32,520 bases of DNA from assembly GCA_964531105.1 (NCBI GenBank), contig CAZHFN010000023.1, positions 1 through 32,520 on the forward strand, in the 5' to 3' direction. How positions within the stretch are numbered: the first letter of the stretch is position 1; every line of letters starts with the position of its first letter. The stretch is from UBA2256 sp964531105. GTDB taxonomy: Bacteria; Spirochaetota; Spirochaetia; Treponematales; Rectinemataceae. The notes beneath the pieces were generated by a model, which worked only from the letters and a program-made list of their open reading frames with translations, searched no databases and was not told the DNA's origin. The position numbers and the translations under genes are program-made. Below are positions 16,889-25,012 of the stretch, one piece after another.

Positions 16889-16897
16889 TGCTATCAT
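16889..16897 (+). promoter_or_regulatory. Extended -10 promoter of ppx-ppk
   Basis: TGCTATCAT has the extended TGN motif and TATCAT (16892-16897). It overlaps the ATG at 16896, so transcription starts after that codon and the ppx start at 16932, which has GGGAG, is favoured. Confidence 0.5.
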
Positions 16898-16931
16898 GAC
16901 ATTGTACGTTGAAGGCATCAGGGAGATCGCC

Positions 16932-18485
16932 ATGAAGTCCAGCGAAGAGAAAGCGAGCGCGGTACCAGTTGCCGCTATAGAGATAGGCTCTACAGGCATC
17001 CGGCTTCTGATCGCGTCGATTGACGAATCGGGTTCGGTAAAGGTCGTGGACAAGGCCGGCAAGCCCAGCAGGATAGGAAGGGATGTATTCACCTCAGGTA
17101 CGATAAGCAGGGAAGCCATACGCGAGAGCGTTGCGGTACTTCTGGCTTTCAGGGAGCTTCTCCACGGGTACGCCATAAGTCCCGACCAGGTGAGGGTAAT
17201 AGCTACCAGCGCCCTGAGAGAGGCCACCAACCGGGATACCTTCCTGGACAGGGTGCAGCTTCAAACGGGGTTCAGGATTCGTGTGGTGGAGGATATTGAA
17301 GAAAATCATCTGATGTACCTGGCCGTTCAGCAGGCATTGCAGGATGAGCGCAAGTTTCTCTCCAAGGCCAATGCGATGATCTTGGAAGTTGGCGGCGGCA
17401 CAACGGAAATTATGCTTCTCAAGCGAGGCAAGATGGTGTCCAGCCACAGCCTCCATATTGGCACACTTCGCCTCGAGGAGCAGATGAGGGAGGCTGGGGC
17501 TTCCAAGGAATACCTGAGGGAGTATCTGGAAAGCCATATCAAGAATGCCTGCGATCTCATGGCTGAAGATATGCCCTTAGAGACCGTTAAGTCCTTCATC
17601 GTGGTAGGCTCAGATGCACGGCTTGCAGCCTACTATGTATCGGGAAAAAGCTATGACGAGTATTCTCTTCTGGAACGAGAAGGGTTCCTTTCTTTTGCCT
17701 CCTCGGTGGCGGCGATGTCCACTGAAGAACTGATAGCTACCTACCATCTGCCCTGGTCCGAAGCCGAAGGCCTTGCACCAGGACTCATCATCGAATCGCT
17801 GTTTCTGGCCAGAACTGGAGCAGAGGAATTAATTATTCCCAAGGTTTCCATACGGGAGGGTATTCTTTTAGCCGATGCCCGGGGGCTAGATCCGGCAGTG
17901 GAGGAAGAACTCAGGCGGCAGATAGTGGCCTCGGCTCAGGCCTTGGGCAAGCGATTTCATTACGACGAGGCTCACGCGCGCAACGTTGCTTATTCTAGCC
18001 TGCAGATATTCGATTCAATGATCGAAGACCATGGAATGAAACATCACGAAAGATTATTATTGGAAACCGCGGCAACGTTGCACGATATTGGAACCTATGT
18101 CCGAGCTTCTGGACATCATCGCCACGGCGAGTACATTGTATCCAACTCTGAAATATTTGGACTCAATAGAAGCGATATAAATATAATTTCTAACGTTGTG
18201 CGTTATCATAGAAGAACGCCACCATCCCCCACTCATGTTAATTACATATCCCTTCCGAGGGAGGACAGAACGGTAGTCATGAAGTTGTCCGCTATTTTAC
18301 GTGTCGCCGATGCGATGGACAGAAACCATACGGGGCGGATGTCCGATGCAAGGTTTGAAAAAAACGGCGAGCGTTTTGTGATACGATCGGCGCGCAACCT
18401 GGACTTCTCCCTGGAAAGGCTTTCTTTGGCCGACAAGGGGGATCTTTTTGAAGATGTATTCGGCCTTTCGCCGGTAATCGTATGA
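16932..18485 (+). CDS. ppx: Ppx/GppA exopolyphosphatase-family phosphatase
   Basis: A 517-residue ASKHA-fold phosphatase expected to remove terminal phosphate from polyphosphate, or from pppGpp if it acts like GppA. The first phosphate loop reads EIGSTGIRLL (residues 17-26), the ATSALREATN block is at 91-100, the acidic EDIEENHLM block near 120, and the second loop is EVGGGTTEI (152-160). The C-terminal half carries the HD-type domain with LHDIG and the YHRR motif. In both phosphate loops the usual Asp is Glu (E17, E152), a conservative but notable double change. I chose ATG 16932 because GGGAG is seven bases upstream and the promoter overlaps the earlier ATG at 16896 (529 residues). ppk follows after seven bases. 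Confidence 0.9.
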   Translation: MKSSEEKASAVPVAAIEIGSTGIRLLIASIDESGSVKVVDKAGKPSRIGRDVFTSGTISREAIRESVAVLLAFRELLHGYAISPDQVRVIATSALREATNRDTFLDRVQLQTGFRIRVVEDIEENHLMYLAVQQALQDERKFLSKANAMILEVGGGTTEIMLLKRGKMVSSHSLHIGTLRLEEQMREAGASKEYLREYLESHIKNACDLMAEDMPLETVKSFIVVGSDARLAAYYVSGKSYDEYSLLEREGFLSFASSVAAMSTEELIATYHLPWSEAEGLAPGLIIESLFLARTGAEELIIPKVSIREGILLADARGLDPAVEEELRRQIVASAQALGKRFHYDEAHARNVAYSSLQIFDSMIEDHGMKHHERLLLETAATLHDIGTYVRASGHHRHGEYIVSNSEIFGLNRSDINIISNVVRYHRRTPPSPTHVNYISLPREDRTVVMKLSAILRVADAMDRNHTGRMSDARFEKNGERFVIRSARNLDFSLERLSLADKGDLFEDVFGLSPVIV

Positions 18486-18492
18486 GGAAACG

Positions 18493-20646
18493 ATGAGCGA
18501 TACTCCCATGCTCAACCGGGAATTATCCTGGGTTGAATTCAACGCACGCATTCTCCACGAAGCAACCAAAAACTCGATCCCCCTTTTGGAACGATTGAAA
18601 TTTCTGAGTATCGTCGCATCTAATTTCGACGAATTCTTCATGGTTCGCGTTGCGGGGATAAAATCGGAAATCCACCAGACAGAGACTGCAGGACTAGAAC
18701 TCTCCACGAACGAGCTAGCCCACAGGGAGGCGGAGCGACTGCTGGAACTGGTAGCCAACAGGGTACGCGAGCTCGCCAGGATTCAATACGCATGCCTTAT
18801 TAATGAAGTACTCCCCGGCCTTGCAGATGCGGGCTTGGAGATTATGCCTCCATCGTCCTGGGACCCGGGGGTAAAGCGCTACTTGGAAACCTACTTCATG
18901 GAACAGGTATTTCCTCTTATTACCCCTCTTCGTATAGAGGAGGAAGAAGAACTGCCCACCATTGGCAATCTACAAATACACTGCGCCTTCGAGCTAAGTG
19001 ATTCCAGGGGAGTCAGGCATTTCGCCCTAGCCCAGGCCCCTAAAAACTCACCACGCTTCGTGTCCCTTCCAGCCAGGGAAGATGGGGGATCCGAAGGCTT
19101 TCGCTGCGCCCTGTTGGAAGATTTAATTACAAGCTTCGCATCCCGGCTCTTCCCTGGGTATTCGATGGAAGGAGCCCTGGTGTTCAAGGTTACCAGGGAT
19201 GCGGATTCTGGCGTGGATGAGAACAGGCAGGAGGATTTCCTAAGCGCCATGGAAGAAGTGCTGGCCGGTAGGCAAAACTCCACCCCCGTGCGCCTCAGCT
19301 ACTCAGGCAACTCCCCTGCCATACTGGAACTCCTTCAGAAAAAACTCGACCTGGGAGATATAGATAGCTACAAGCTGGAAGGCCCCATAGACCTGGCCGG
19401 TTTTTATGAGCTGGTGAGTCTGGAGTGGAAGGGCGGCCTGGAGCATCGTGCCAAGCTGCGCGATAAACCCTGGAAACCCATCGAACTGCCCGCGGCAGAG
19501 GGCTTGAGCGTATGGGAGGAAATAGAGGGTAGCGACAGGCTCCTCTTCCTGCCCTATGAGTCCTTTGGCACAATCCAGCGTTTTTTGGATGAGGCTGCCG
19601 ATGATCCGTCCGTGCTGGCCATCAAGATGACCCTCTACAGGACATCAGGCGATTCGCCGGTGGTGAAGGCCCTTATACGGGCTGCCAGAAACCGCAAACA
19701 GGTAGCGGTGGTGGTGGAACTGAAAGCCCGCTTCGATGAGGAAAGGAACATAACCTGGGCTTCCACGCTGGAACAGGCGGGAGCTATCGTCACCTACGGC
19801 GTCTCCAAGCTCAAGGTCCATGCCAAGGCCGCCCTTGTCCTGCGCAAGGCCAGGGACGGCTCCATACGGAAGTATCTGCACCTGTCCACGGGCAATTACA
19901 ATGACAAGACGGCCCGCAGCTATTCGGATCTTTCGCTTTTTACAGCCAACGAGGATTTGTGCAGGGAGGCAACCGCCCTCTTCAACATGCTGACAGGTTA
20001 TTCCACCATACAGAGCCTTACTTACCTGGCTGTAGCGCCCTTCGATCTTAAAAAGCGGCTCATAGCGCTGATAGAGAGGGAAGCCCAACGGAGCAGTCTC
20101 GAATCACCGGGTCTTATAGAAATGAAACTGAATGCCCTAGCGGACAGGGATATCATCCATAGTCTCTATAAAGCGTCCAAGGCTGGGGTGCTGATCCGCC
20201 TGAACATACGGGGAGCATGCACTCTTGTCCCAGGCCTGCCGGGCGTCTCTGAAACCATAGAGGTGCGTAGCGTAGTGGGGCGTTACCTGGAGCACGGGAG
20301 AATGCTGCATTTCCGCAATGGAGGCCAGGATGAGGTCTATCTTTCCAGCGCCGACTGCCTGCCCAGGAATCTGGAGCGCAGAGTGGAGTTGATGTTCCCC
20401 ATCCTGGACGAAAAGCTCGCACGATCCTGTAGGGAGATTTTTTCTGTGTTTTTCAAGGACAACGAACACTCATACCGAATGCTCTCAGATGGAAGCTGGA
20501 AGCCGGTGGAGCCCGGGGAGGGAGAAAAGCGCGTCTATGCCCAGGAGTTGCTCTACAAGCGGATACAGCGCATGGCAGAAATCGCCGAGGCTCCTCCAGA
20601 ACAGCTCAAGGTGAGGCGAAGGTTCAGATCGGGTAGCGGGGCTTAA
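18493..20646 (+). CDS. ppk1: Polyphosphate kinase 1
   Basis: A 717-residue enzyme that reversibly makes polyphosphate from ATP. The N-terminal domain has LNRELSWVEFNARIL and the ATP-binding SNFDEFFMVR; the catalytic phospholipase-D-like half contains KVHAK with H443, aligned to the autophosphorylated histidine of Escherichia coli PPK, and YLHLSTGNYN with H463, aligned to its second essential histidine. Length is normal. The Shine-Dalgarno TGAGGAA overlaps the ppx stop codon, so the two genes are coupled. Having synthesis and degradation genes in one operon suggests controlled polyphosphate turnover. No membrane anchor was seen. Confidence 0.97.
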   Translation: MSDTPMLNRELSWVEFNARILHEATKNSIPLLERLKFLSIVASNFDEFFMVRVAGIKSEIHQTETAGLELSTNELAHREAERLLELVANRVRELARIQYACLINEVLPGLADAGLEIMPPSSWDPGVKRYLETYFMEQVFPLITPLRIEEEEELPTIGNLQIHCAFELSDSRGVRHFALAQAPKNSPRFVSLPAREDGGSEGFRCALLEDLITSFASRLFPGYSMEGALVFKVTRDADSGVDENRQEDFLSAMEEVLAGRQNSTPVRLSYSGNSPAILELLQKKLDLGDIDSYKLEGPIDLAGFYELVSLEWKGGLEHRAKLRDKPWKPIELPAAEGLSVWEEIEGSDRLLFLPYESFGTIQRFLDEAADDPSVLAIKMTLYRTSGDSPVVKALIRAARNRKQVAVVVELKARFDEERNITWASTLEQAGAIVTYGVSKLKVHAKAALVLRKARDGSIRKYLHLSTGNYNDKTARSYSDLSLFTANEDLCREATALFNMLTGYSTIQSLTYLAVAPFDLKKRLIALIEREAQRSSLESPGLIEMKLNALADRDIIHSLYKASKAGVLIRLNIRGACTLVPGLPGVSETIEVRSVVGRYLEHGRMLHFRNGGQDEVYLSSADCLPRNLERRVELMFPILDEKLARSCREIFSVFFKDNEHSYRMLSDGSWKPVEPGEGEKRVYAQELLYKRIQRMAEIAEAPPEQLKVRRRFRSGSGA

Positions 20647-20709
20647 GGCTGCCTGGCATGGTGGCAACCCGAAATTTTAATGCCCAGGCTTCTCAGCCAC
20701 TCTAAGGCA

Positions 20710-21114
20710 TCACTCGCAACGGCGAAGCACGACAGGAAGCGCGTCATTGGCTCTGGCCTTTTGAACTAGAACACCGGCCGCAAGGGTGAGGACAAAGAGA
20801 AGAGCCGCCGAGGCCACGGCAGGTGCTTCAGTAGTTCTTGGAAAAAATACTCTGCCTAGTCCATAGCCGATAAAGAGAGCGACTAGAGGTAGGCCGAGGA
20901 CCCAGAAGGCACCCTTGGCCTGTTCGGCACCGGAAATCTCAATTTCCACGCTATCACCTTCCTGGAGCTGAATACCGCCTGAGTTGAGCGCTTTCAGATC
21001 ACCGCGGCCTGACTTGCAGTGGCTGTTGTGGCAGGATTCGCATCCTTCGTGCATGGCTATCGCGATATGGACGATCTTACCTTCAATTGACTTGATCGTT
21101 CCCGTTTCTCTCAT
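20710..21114 (-). CDS. RseC/SoxR-reducing-system-like membrane protein
   Basis: A 134-residue protein with the RseC layout: an N-terminal small beta domain with a cysteine cluster CESCHNSHC (C25, C28, C33), a strand region rich in V/I and G (about 45-65), and two membrane helices (about 68-90 and 99-118). RseC-family members in other bacteria modulate envelope-stress sigma-factor control or help reduce SoxR and often occur near Rnf complexes; no rnf gene is in this window, so its redox partner is unknown. AAGGAG stands eight bases before the ATG. It overlaps the YmdB-family gene by 32 bases, a strong sign of translational coupling. Confidence 0.75.
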   Translation of the reverse strand: MRETGTIKSIEGKIVHIAIAMHEGCESCHNSHCKSGRGDLKALNSGGIQLQEGDSVEIEISGAEQAKGAFWVLGLPLVALFIGYGLGRVFFPRTTEAPAVASAALLFVLTLAAGVLVQKARANDALPVVLRRCE

Positions 21115-21910
21115 CGATTATCTCCTTGCAGGGTATGCGGAAGCTCTCAATAGACTCGCTCTTGCCCGAATCGGCTATGCGCAGGGCGCAGCCCTGCACT
21201 TCCAGACCCTTAGTGCCGTCCTGTGCCCACACGCGCAGGGCGCTCATGTATTCCTTGACTTTAGACTCGGGATCCATGCCGCCCACCGATAGAAGGCTGC
21301 CGGTCCTGCCTGAGTCGGTTATGGCCGCTGTACCTTTGGGGCATAATCGGGCATCGGCAGTGAGGGCCTTGGAGTGGCTTCCCAGGACTGCAGAGACTCT
21401 CCCATCCAGATAGGCGGCCATGGTGAGTTTTTCAGCGGTGGTGGCTGCATGGAAATCCACAATAATGGTGGGGCTTTCCGCAGAGAGCCTCTGCAGGAGC
21501 CTATCGGCCGTTAGAAAGGGGTTTTCCGGATGAACCCTGGGAAAACCCGATTGTCCCAGGAGGGAGAGCACCATGACAGGGCCTGCATTAGTTCTGAAGA
21601 GCTTCCAGCCCCTTCCGGGGTTATCGTAGGGATAATTGGCGGGGCGCAACACCCAGCCTGCCTTGGGATAGAATTCCGTCATGTCGGGTTTGTAGTATGC
21701 GCAGTCACCCACGGTAAGGCAGTCCACCCCCAGTTTGCGGAGATAGACAGCATGCTGCACCCCCAGGCCTGCCCCGCCGGTTACGGAGTCCGCCGAGGCG
21801 ATGATGAAATCGGGGCTATAGCGTCTGCGGATTTCGGAAAGGCTGTGCTTGAGCGTGAACACACCGGTCTTGCCGGTGATCTCACCGATATAGACGACTG
21901 AAAGACTCAT
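21083..21910 (-). CDS. YmdB-family metallophosphoesterase-like protein with degraded metal site
   Basis: A 275-residue protein clearly related to YmdB phosphodiesterases (TIGR00282): LRPANYPYDNPGRG, IIVDFHAATTAEK, YLDGRVSAVLGSH, TADARLCPKGTAAITDSGRTG and GMDPESKVKEY all follow the family order. However, the metal-binding positions differ from the Bacillus YmdB pattern as I recall it: Asp of GDV is E10, the Glu-Asn pair is replaced near A40-D41, Asn-His of GNH is D69-C70, and the last His is K181; only H154 and H179 remain. It is therefore probably inactive as a phosphodiesterase or uses another metal set. ATG 21910 is chosen; a TTG at 21919 would add three residues. No Shine-Dalgarno is seen. 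Confidence 0.85.
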   Translation of the reverse strand: MSLSVVYIGEITGKTGVFTLKHSLSEIRRRYSPDFIIASADSVTGGAGLGVQHAVYLRKLGVDCLTVGDCAYYKPDMTEFYPKAGWVLRPANYPYDNPGRGWKLFRTNAGPVMVLSLLGQSGFPRVHPENPFLTADRLLQRLSAESPTIIVDFHAATTAEKLTMAAYLDGRVSAVLGSHSKALTADARLCPKGTAAITDSGRTGSLLSVGGMDPESKVKEYMSALRVWAQDGTKGLEVQGCALRIADSGKSESIESFRIPCKEIIDERNGNDQVN

Positions 21911-21917
21911 TGAGGAC

Positions 21918-21923
21918 AATGTA
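21918..21923 (-). promoter_or_regulatory. Possible -10 box before the YmdB-family gene
   Basis: TACATT preceded by TG ends seven bases before the ATG on the minus strand. No good -35 was found. It is weak alone but matches the pattern seen at four other genes. Confidence 0.3.
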
Positions 21924-21944
21924 CAGAATTTTCAGTCCCTTGGG

Positions 21945-22436
21945 CTACTGGTGGCTGTAACTCTGAACCTCGTCGAATACGTATTCCAGGGATAGACCGG
22001 CCTTCTTGAACATCGCTTCGCTCTCGGCCCCGTCATGGTAGCGGCGTTCGCAGACAATCCTGACGATGCCACAGTTGATGATCATCATGGCGCAGGTGCG
22101 GCAGGGTGTCATGCGGCAGTAAAGGGTAGCCCCCTGTATGGCCACTCCCCGCTTGGCAGCCTGGCAGATAGCGTTCTGCTCGGCGTGAACCGTGCGGACA
22201 CAGTGCTGGGTTACCGATCCATCTTCGTGAATAAGTTTTTTTAGCTGATGCCCAACCTCGTCGCAGTGGGGAAGTCCGCTGGGAGCGCCCACATAGCCGG
22301 TGGCCAGAATCTGGTTATCCTTGGCGATAACGCAGCCCGAGCGGCCTCTATCGCAGGTAGCCCGCTTCGCAATTGCGTTGCAGACTTCCATGAAGTACTC
22401 ATCCCAGCTCGGTCTTGCATAGACTGGATCGGCCAT
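21945..22436 (-). CDS. Deoxycytidylate (dCMP) deaminase, ComEB-like
   Basis: A 163-residue zinc deaminase that converts dCMP to dUMP for dTTP synthesis. The zinc ligands are in HAEQNAI (H84, catalytic E86) and PCRTCA (C112, C115); an N-terminal DRGRSGCVIAKDN and GYVGAPSGLPHC match the family, including the extra zinc-binding region of dCMP deaminases. Length is normal. GGAGAAG lies before the ATG. The YmdB-family gene follows after 34 bases, probably on the same transcript. It is divergent from the immunophilin gene. Confidence 0.93.
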   Translation of the reverse strand: MADPVYARPSWDEYFMEVCNAIAKRATCDRGRSGCVIAKDNQILATGYVGAPSGLPHCDEVGHQLKKLIHEDGSVTQHCVRTVHAEQNAICQAAKRGVAIQGATLYCRMTPCRTCAMMIINCGIVRIVCERRYHDGAESEAMFKKAGLSLEYVFDEVQSYSHQ

Positions 22437-22526
22437 ACTCTTCTCCAGGCATCGAATTTTGGGGCTTCAGCATGATGAAAAACAGCTGCAGCTAACCCAG
22501 GGCCATGATCGCCTTTAGGAGAGTTA

Positions 22527-22542
22527 GAGTCAAGGCTGACTC
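22527..22542. promoter_or_regulatory. Hairpin or operator in the divergent dCMP deaminase/immunophilin region
   Basis: GAGTCA and TGACTC form a perfect inverted repeat with a four-base AGGC centre, about 10 bases before the -35 of the immunophilin promoter. Its position fits an operator serving the divergent pair, but no regulator family is recognised. Confidence 0.3.
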
Positions 22543-22552
22543 CTGGCGGTCC

Positions 22553-22581
22553 TTTTCAATCAAGGGCTTTTCTGCTATGGT
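22553..22581 (+). promoter_or_regulatory. Promoter of the dual immunophilin gene
   Basis: TTTTCA (22553-22558) and TATGGT (22576-22581) are spaced by 17 bases, and TGC before the -10 forms an extended element. AAGGGGAGG then precedes the GTG start at 22608. Confidence 0.5.
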
Positions 22582-22607
22582 TTTCACGTTTCCAAGGGGA
22601 GGCTCGA

Positions 22608-23630
22608 GTGAGACGTTTTTATAGAATCATCATGACATTGGCATTCCTGGCCAGCACCGCAGGCATGGTTTCCTGCCAGAGTTCGGATAGGCCCGACGGC
22701 ATGTATGCGATTTTTGAAACCCCCAAGGGCAGCATTGTAGCTTCCCTGGAGTTTGAAAAGGCCCCGATGACAGTAGGCAACTTTGTCGGCCTGGCCGAGG
22801 GCAAGCTGGATGTGACTAAGGGTAAGCCCTACTATGATGGTATTAAATTTCACAGAGTCGAACCTGGCTTTGTAATCCAGGGCGGCGACCCCAAGGGCGA
22901 CGGCACCGGCGGCCCAGGGTATCGCTTTCCCGACGAGTTCTCCCCCGATCTCAAACACGATGGTCCCGGCATTCTTTCCATGGCCAACGCCGGTCCCAAT
23001 ACGAACGGAAGCCAGTTCTTCATAACCCTGGGCGCAGCTGCCTGGCTGGACGGCATGCACTCGGTATTCGGCAAAGTGGTCGAAGGACAGGATGTGGCCT
23101 CCTCTATCACCGCAGGGGATCAGATAAAAAGCCTCAAGATAGAAAGAGTCGGAAGTGCCGCAAAGAATTTTGACTCTTCACAGAAGGCTTGGGATGAGCG
23201 CTTGAGTGCCGGCTATGCGGCGCTGCGCGCCGCCGCCCAGGCTAAACGCCAGGCCGATAAAGCGGCTATTCAGGCTTCCTGGCCCGATGCCATCGAAGAC
23301 GAGTACGGCATATTCCAGAAGGTGCTCCGCAAGGGTTTTGGCGACACTCCATCCAAGGGCGATACGGTGGCGATGATCTACAAGGGCATGCTCCTGGACG
23401 GCACCGTCTTCGACCAGTCTGCCTTGTCGGGAGGACCGCTCAAATTCAAGGTAGGCACAGGGGAGATTATCGATGGCTGGGACAAGGTGGTAGCCACCAT
23501 GCGGAAGGGCGAAAAACGCCTGGTTGTCATTCCTCCCGAACTGGCCTACGGTTCCTCGGGAATAAGTGGGGTTATACCTGCCGACGCCTTCCTAGTCTTT
23601 GAAATGGAGCTTACGTCCATCACCAAATAG
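22608..23630 (+). CDS. Cyclophilin-FKBP fusion lipoprotein (dual-family immunophilin)
   Basis: A 340-residue exported prolyl isomerase with two catalytic domains. After a signal region and a relaxed lipobox (MVSC, Cys23), a cyclophilin domain spans about 32-182 with FHR (catalytic R83), VIQGGDP and SQFFIT (135-140). A helical Ala/Lys-rich linker (195-240) leads to an FKBP domain (about 248-340) with Y258, FD (269-270), GEIIDGW (W291) and AYG (Y314), so both sites look active. It probably folds periplasmic or outer-membrane proteins. The GTG start has AAGGGGAGG five bases upstream. Such cyclophilin-FKBP fusions are known as dual-family immunophilins and are rare. It is monocistronic. Confidence 0.93.
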   Translation: MRRFYRIIMTLAFLASTAGMVSCQSSDRPDGMYAIFETPKGSIVASLEFEKAPMTVGNFVGLAEGKLDVTKGKPYYDGIKFHRVEPGFVIQGGDPKGDGTGGPGYRFPDEFSPDLKHDGPGILSMANAGPNTNGSQFFITLGAAAWLDGMHSVFGKVVEGQDVASSITAGDQIKSLKIERVGSAAKNFDSSQKAWDERLSAGYAALRAAAQAKRQADKAAIQASWPDAIEDEYGIFQKVLRKGFGDTPSKGDTVAMIYKGMLLDGTVFDQSALSGGPLKFKVGTGEIIDGWDKVVATMRKGEKRLVVIPPELAYGSSGISGVIPADAFLVFEMELTSITK

Positions 23631-23720
23631 TCCTGTTGCGCAACGAGTGACCCCAGGGGCGCTCTCGCCACCTGGAGTATTTGGACATTTTTAGCTTTTT
23701 ATAGAAACTGAGTAAATTAG

Positions 23721-23765
23721 CAGGGAAAATTGGAGTTTTTAGATTTTTTACAGCAATTTTCCCTG
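23721..23765. promoter_or_regulatory. Perfect 12-bp inverted repeat in an AT-rich gap
   Basis: CAGGGAAAATTG (23721-23732) and CAATTTTCCCTG (23754-23765) pair perfectly around a 21-base T-rich loop, extendable by two pairs including a G-U. A short TTTT follows on plus, so it may terminate the immunophilin transcript, 90 bases after its stop; alternatively it is an operator for the secreted-protein gene at 23863. The 231-base gap here is more AT-rich than its surroundings. Confidence 0.5.
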
Positions 23766-23862
23766 TTTTCCACAACTTTTAACATAAAGAAACCACAAAA
23801 TTTGCGACTCTAGATAAAATCGTGCTCTGCGTCTCAGGTTAGTATGATCATAAGAGCAAGGC

Positions 23863-24459
23863 ATGAGAATCAGAGATGTGCAGAGAAGGGTCTCCTCCCT
23901 TTTGGTAATACTACTGCTGTCGGCAGTGCTCTGCCCTTTGGGTGCACAGGCTCTTGGACCCAGGACCGGAAACACTGCCAGCTCATCCATAAGCATACAG
24001 ATAGTCGCCTACGTTCCCCCTGTAGTAAAACTGGATCTGGATTTCTCCGATAACGGCAGCGTACGGCTGGCCGGCTACAGCCCTGGTTTGGACTCATTCC
24101 AAGGCGGGGGCACACAGAGTGGACAGGCTAGCTTTGAACTTACCCAGGGGGCGACCGTCGCCCTGGGGACCGCAAGCCTCTTTTCCAATATTATGGGCTC
24201 CTATTCAATTGTCGTGCAATCGGCCAACGGAGGGTATCTAAAGGATAGCTTGGCGACAGAATCCAGCCTCGTACCCTACCAGCTGAATTTAGGCAACCAG
24301 GCGAGCCTGGCACGTCAGGGCAACTTCACCTTCACCGCCGGCGGGAAATCGAGTAAACACAGCCCACATCTGCCGGTTTCCATAACGATAGGCGAAGTAC
24401 CAGAATCGCTACATGGTAAATATTCCGATCAGCTTGTCTTTTCCATAGTAGCCGGCTAA
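23863..24459 (+). CDS. Orphan secreted beta-rich protein, pilin/spore-coat-U-like
   Basis: A 198-residue exported protein of unknown function. Residues 1-30 form a signal peptide with a likely cleavage after AQA. The mature part has alternating beta patterns, VVKLDLDFSDNGSVRL near the start, YSIVVQSANGGYLKDS in the middle, and the ending LPVSITIGEVPESLHGKYSDQLVFSIVAG, which resembles the last strands of spore-coat-U/CsuA-type or similar pilin-like beta-sandwich proteins ('G.YSD.L...I'). No chaperone or usher gene is beside it. The ribosome site is weak (AAGG close to the ATG). It stands alone between an AT-rich gap and the OsmC gene. The fold call is an impression only. Confidence 0.6.
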   Translation: MRIRDVQRRVSSLLVILLLSAVLCPLGAQALGPRTGNTASSSISIQIVAYVPPVVKLDLDFSDNGSVRLAGYSPGLDSFQGGGTQSGQASFELTQGATVALGTASLFSNIMGSYSIVVQSANGGYLKDSLATESSLVPYQLNLGNQASLARQGNFTFTAGGKSSKHSPHLPVSITIGEVPESLHGKYSDQLVFSIVAG

Positions 24460-24508
24460 AGCCACAAAGCAGAAGCATTGGCAGCCCCTCCCCATTTTTA
24501 GTATGTTG

Positions 24509-24514
24509 TATACT
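24509..24514 (+). promoter_or_regulatory. Possible -10 box for the OsmC-family gene
   Basis: TATACT lies 36 bases before the ATG at 24551; no clear -35 was seen at the normal distance. Confidence 0.35.
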
Positions 24515-24550
24515 TGATGTAGCTCATGAAAAATCACAGGGAGGTGAGAT

Positions 24551-24964
24551 ATGTACAGCATGAAGACGACGTGGAAGGGCGATATGGCCTTTGAGGCCAA
24601 TCTGGATGGCCAGAAGGTATTGATGGATGCTTCTAAGGACAATGGAGGTCAGGATTCTGGCCCCAGACCCAAGCCACTACTCTTGGCTGCTCTCACGGGC
24701 TGTTCAGGCATGGATGTGATCTCAATACTAAAAAAGATGAGGGAGCCCTGTACCTGGTTTGAACTGAAGGTAGATGCCGAGAGCAGCCAGGATCATCCCA
24801 AGCGCTATACAACCATCAAGCTCACCTATCAGTTTAAAAAGAGCGATAATCTCAATCCCGGCAACGTGGAAAAAGCCTGCCAGCTTTCTCAGGAAAAATA
24901 CTGTGGGGTAAATGCCATGCTAAGGGATGCCGCAGTTGTAGAGTGGGCAATCGAGTACCTCTGA
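24551..24964 (+). CDS. OsmC/Ohr family protein
   Basis: A 137-residue cytoplasmic protein of the OsmC superfamily, which includes thiol peroxidases for organic hydroperoxides. The two conserved cysteines are C51 (ALTGCSGMDV) and C118 (QEKYCGVNAML), in the proper context for the redox pair. The N-terminus (MKTTWKGDMAFEA) and the PKPLLLAALTGC helix match the OsmC/YhfA-like group rather than classical Ohr. GGAGGTGA precedes the ATG. It appears monocistronic; two hairpins follow its stop. A role in peroxide or sulfur stress is likely but the substrate is not certain. Confidence 0.88.
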   Translation: MYSMKTTWKGDMAFEANLDGQKVLMDASKDNGGQDSGPRPKPLLLAALTGCSGMDVISILKKMREPCTWFELKVDAESSQDHPKRYTTIKLTYQFKKSDNLNPGNVEKACQLSQEKYCGVNAMLRDAAVVEWAIEYL

Positions 24965-24972
24965 TCGTACAC

Positions 24973-24999
24973 TGATAGCCGAGCCTATACTGGCTATCA
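24973..24999 (+). other. 8-bp hairpin after the OsmC-family gene
   Basis: TGATAGCC (24973-24980) and GGCTATCA (24992-24999) form a perfect stem with an 11-base loop, eight bases after the OsmC-family stop codon. There is no U-tract. It is the first of two tandem hairpins. Confidence 0.4.
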
Positions 25000-25012
25000 C
25001 AGGTCAGAACAC

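Noticed and set aside
20648..20690. Imperfect hairpin GCCTGGCA/TGCCCAGGC after ppk1
   Set aside because: It needs a bulge and has a 22-base loop and no U-tract, so it is too weak to call a terminator.
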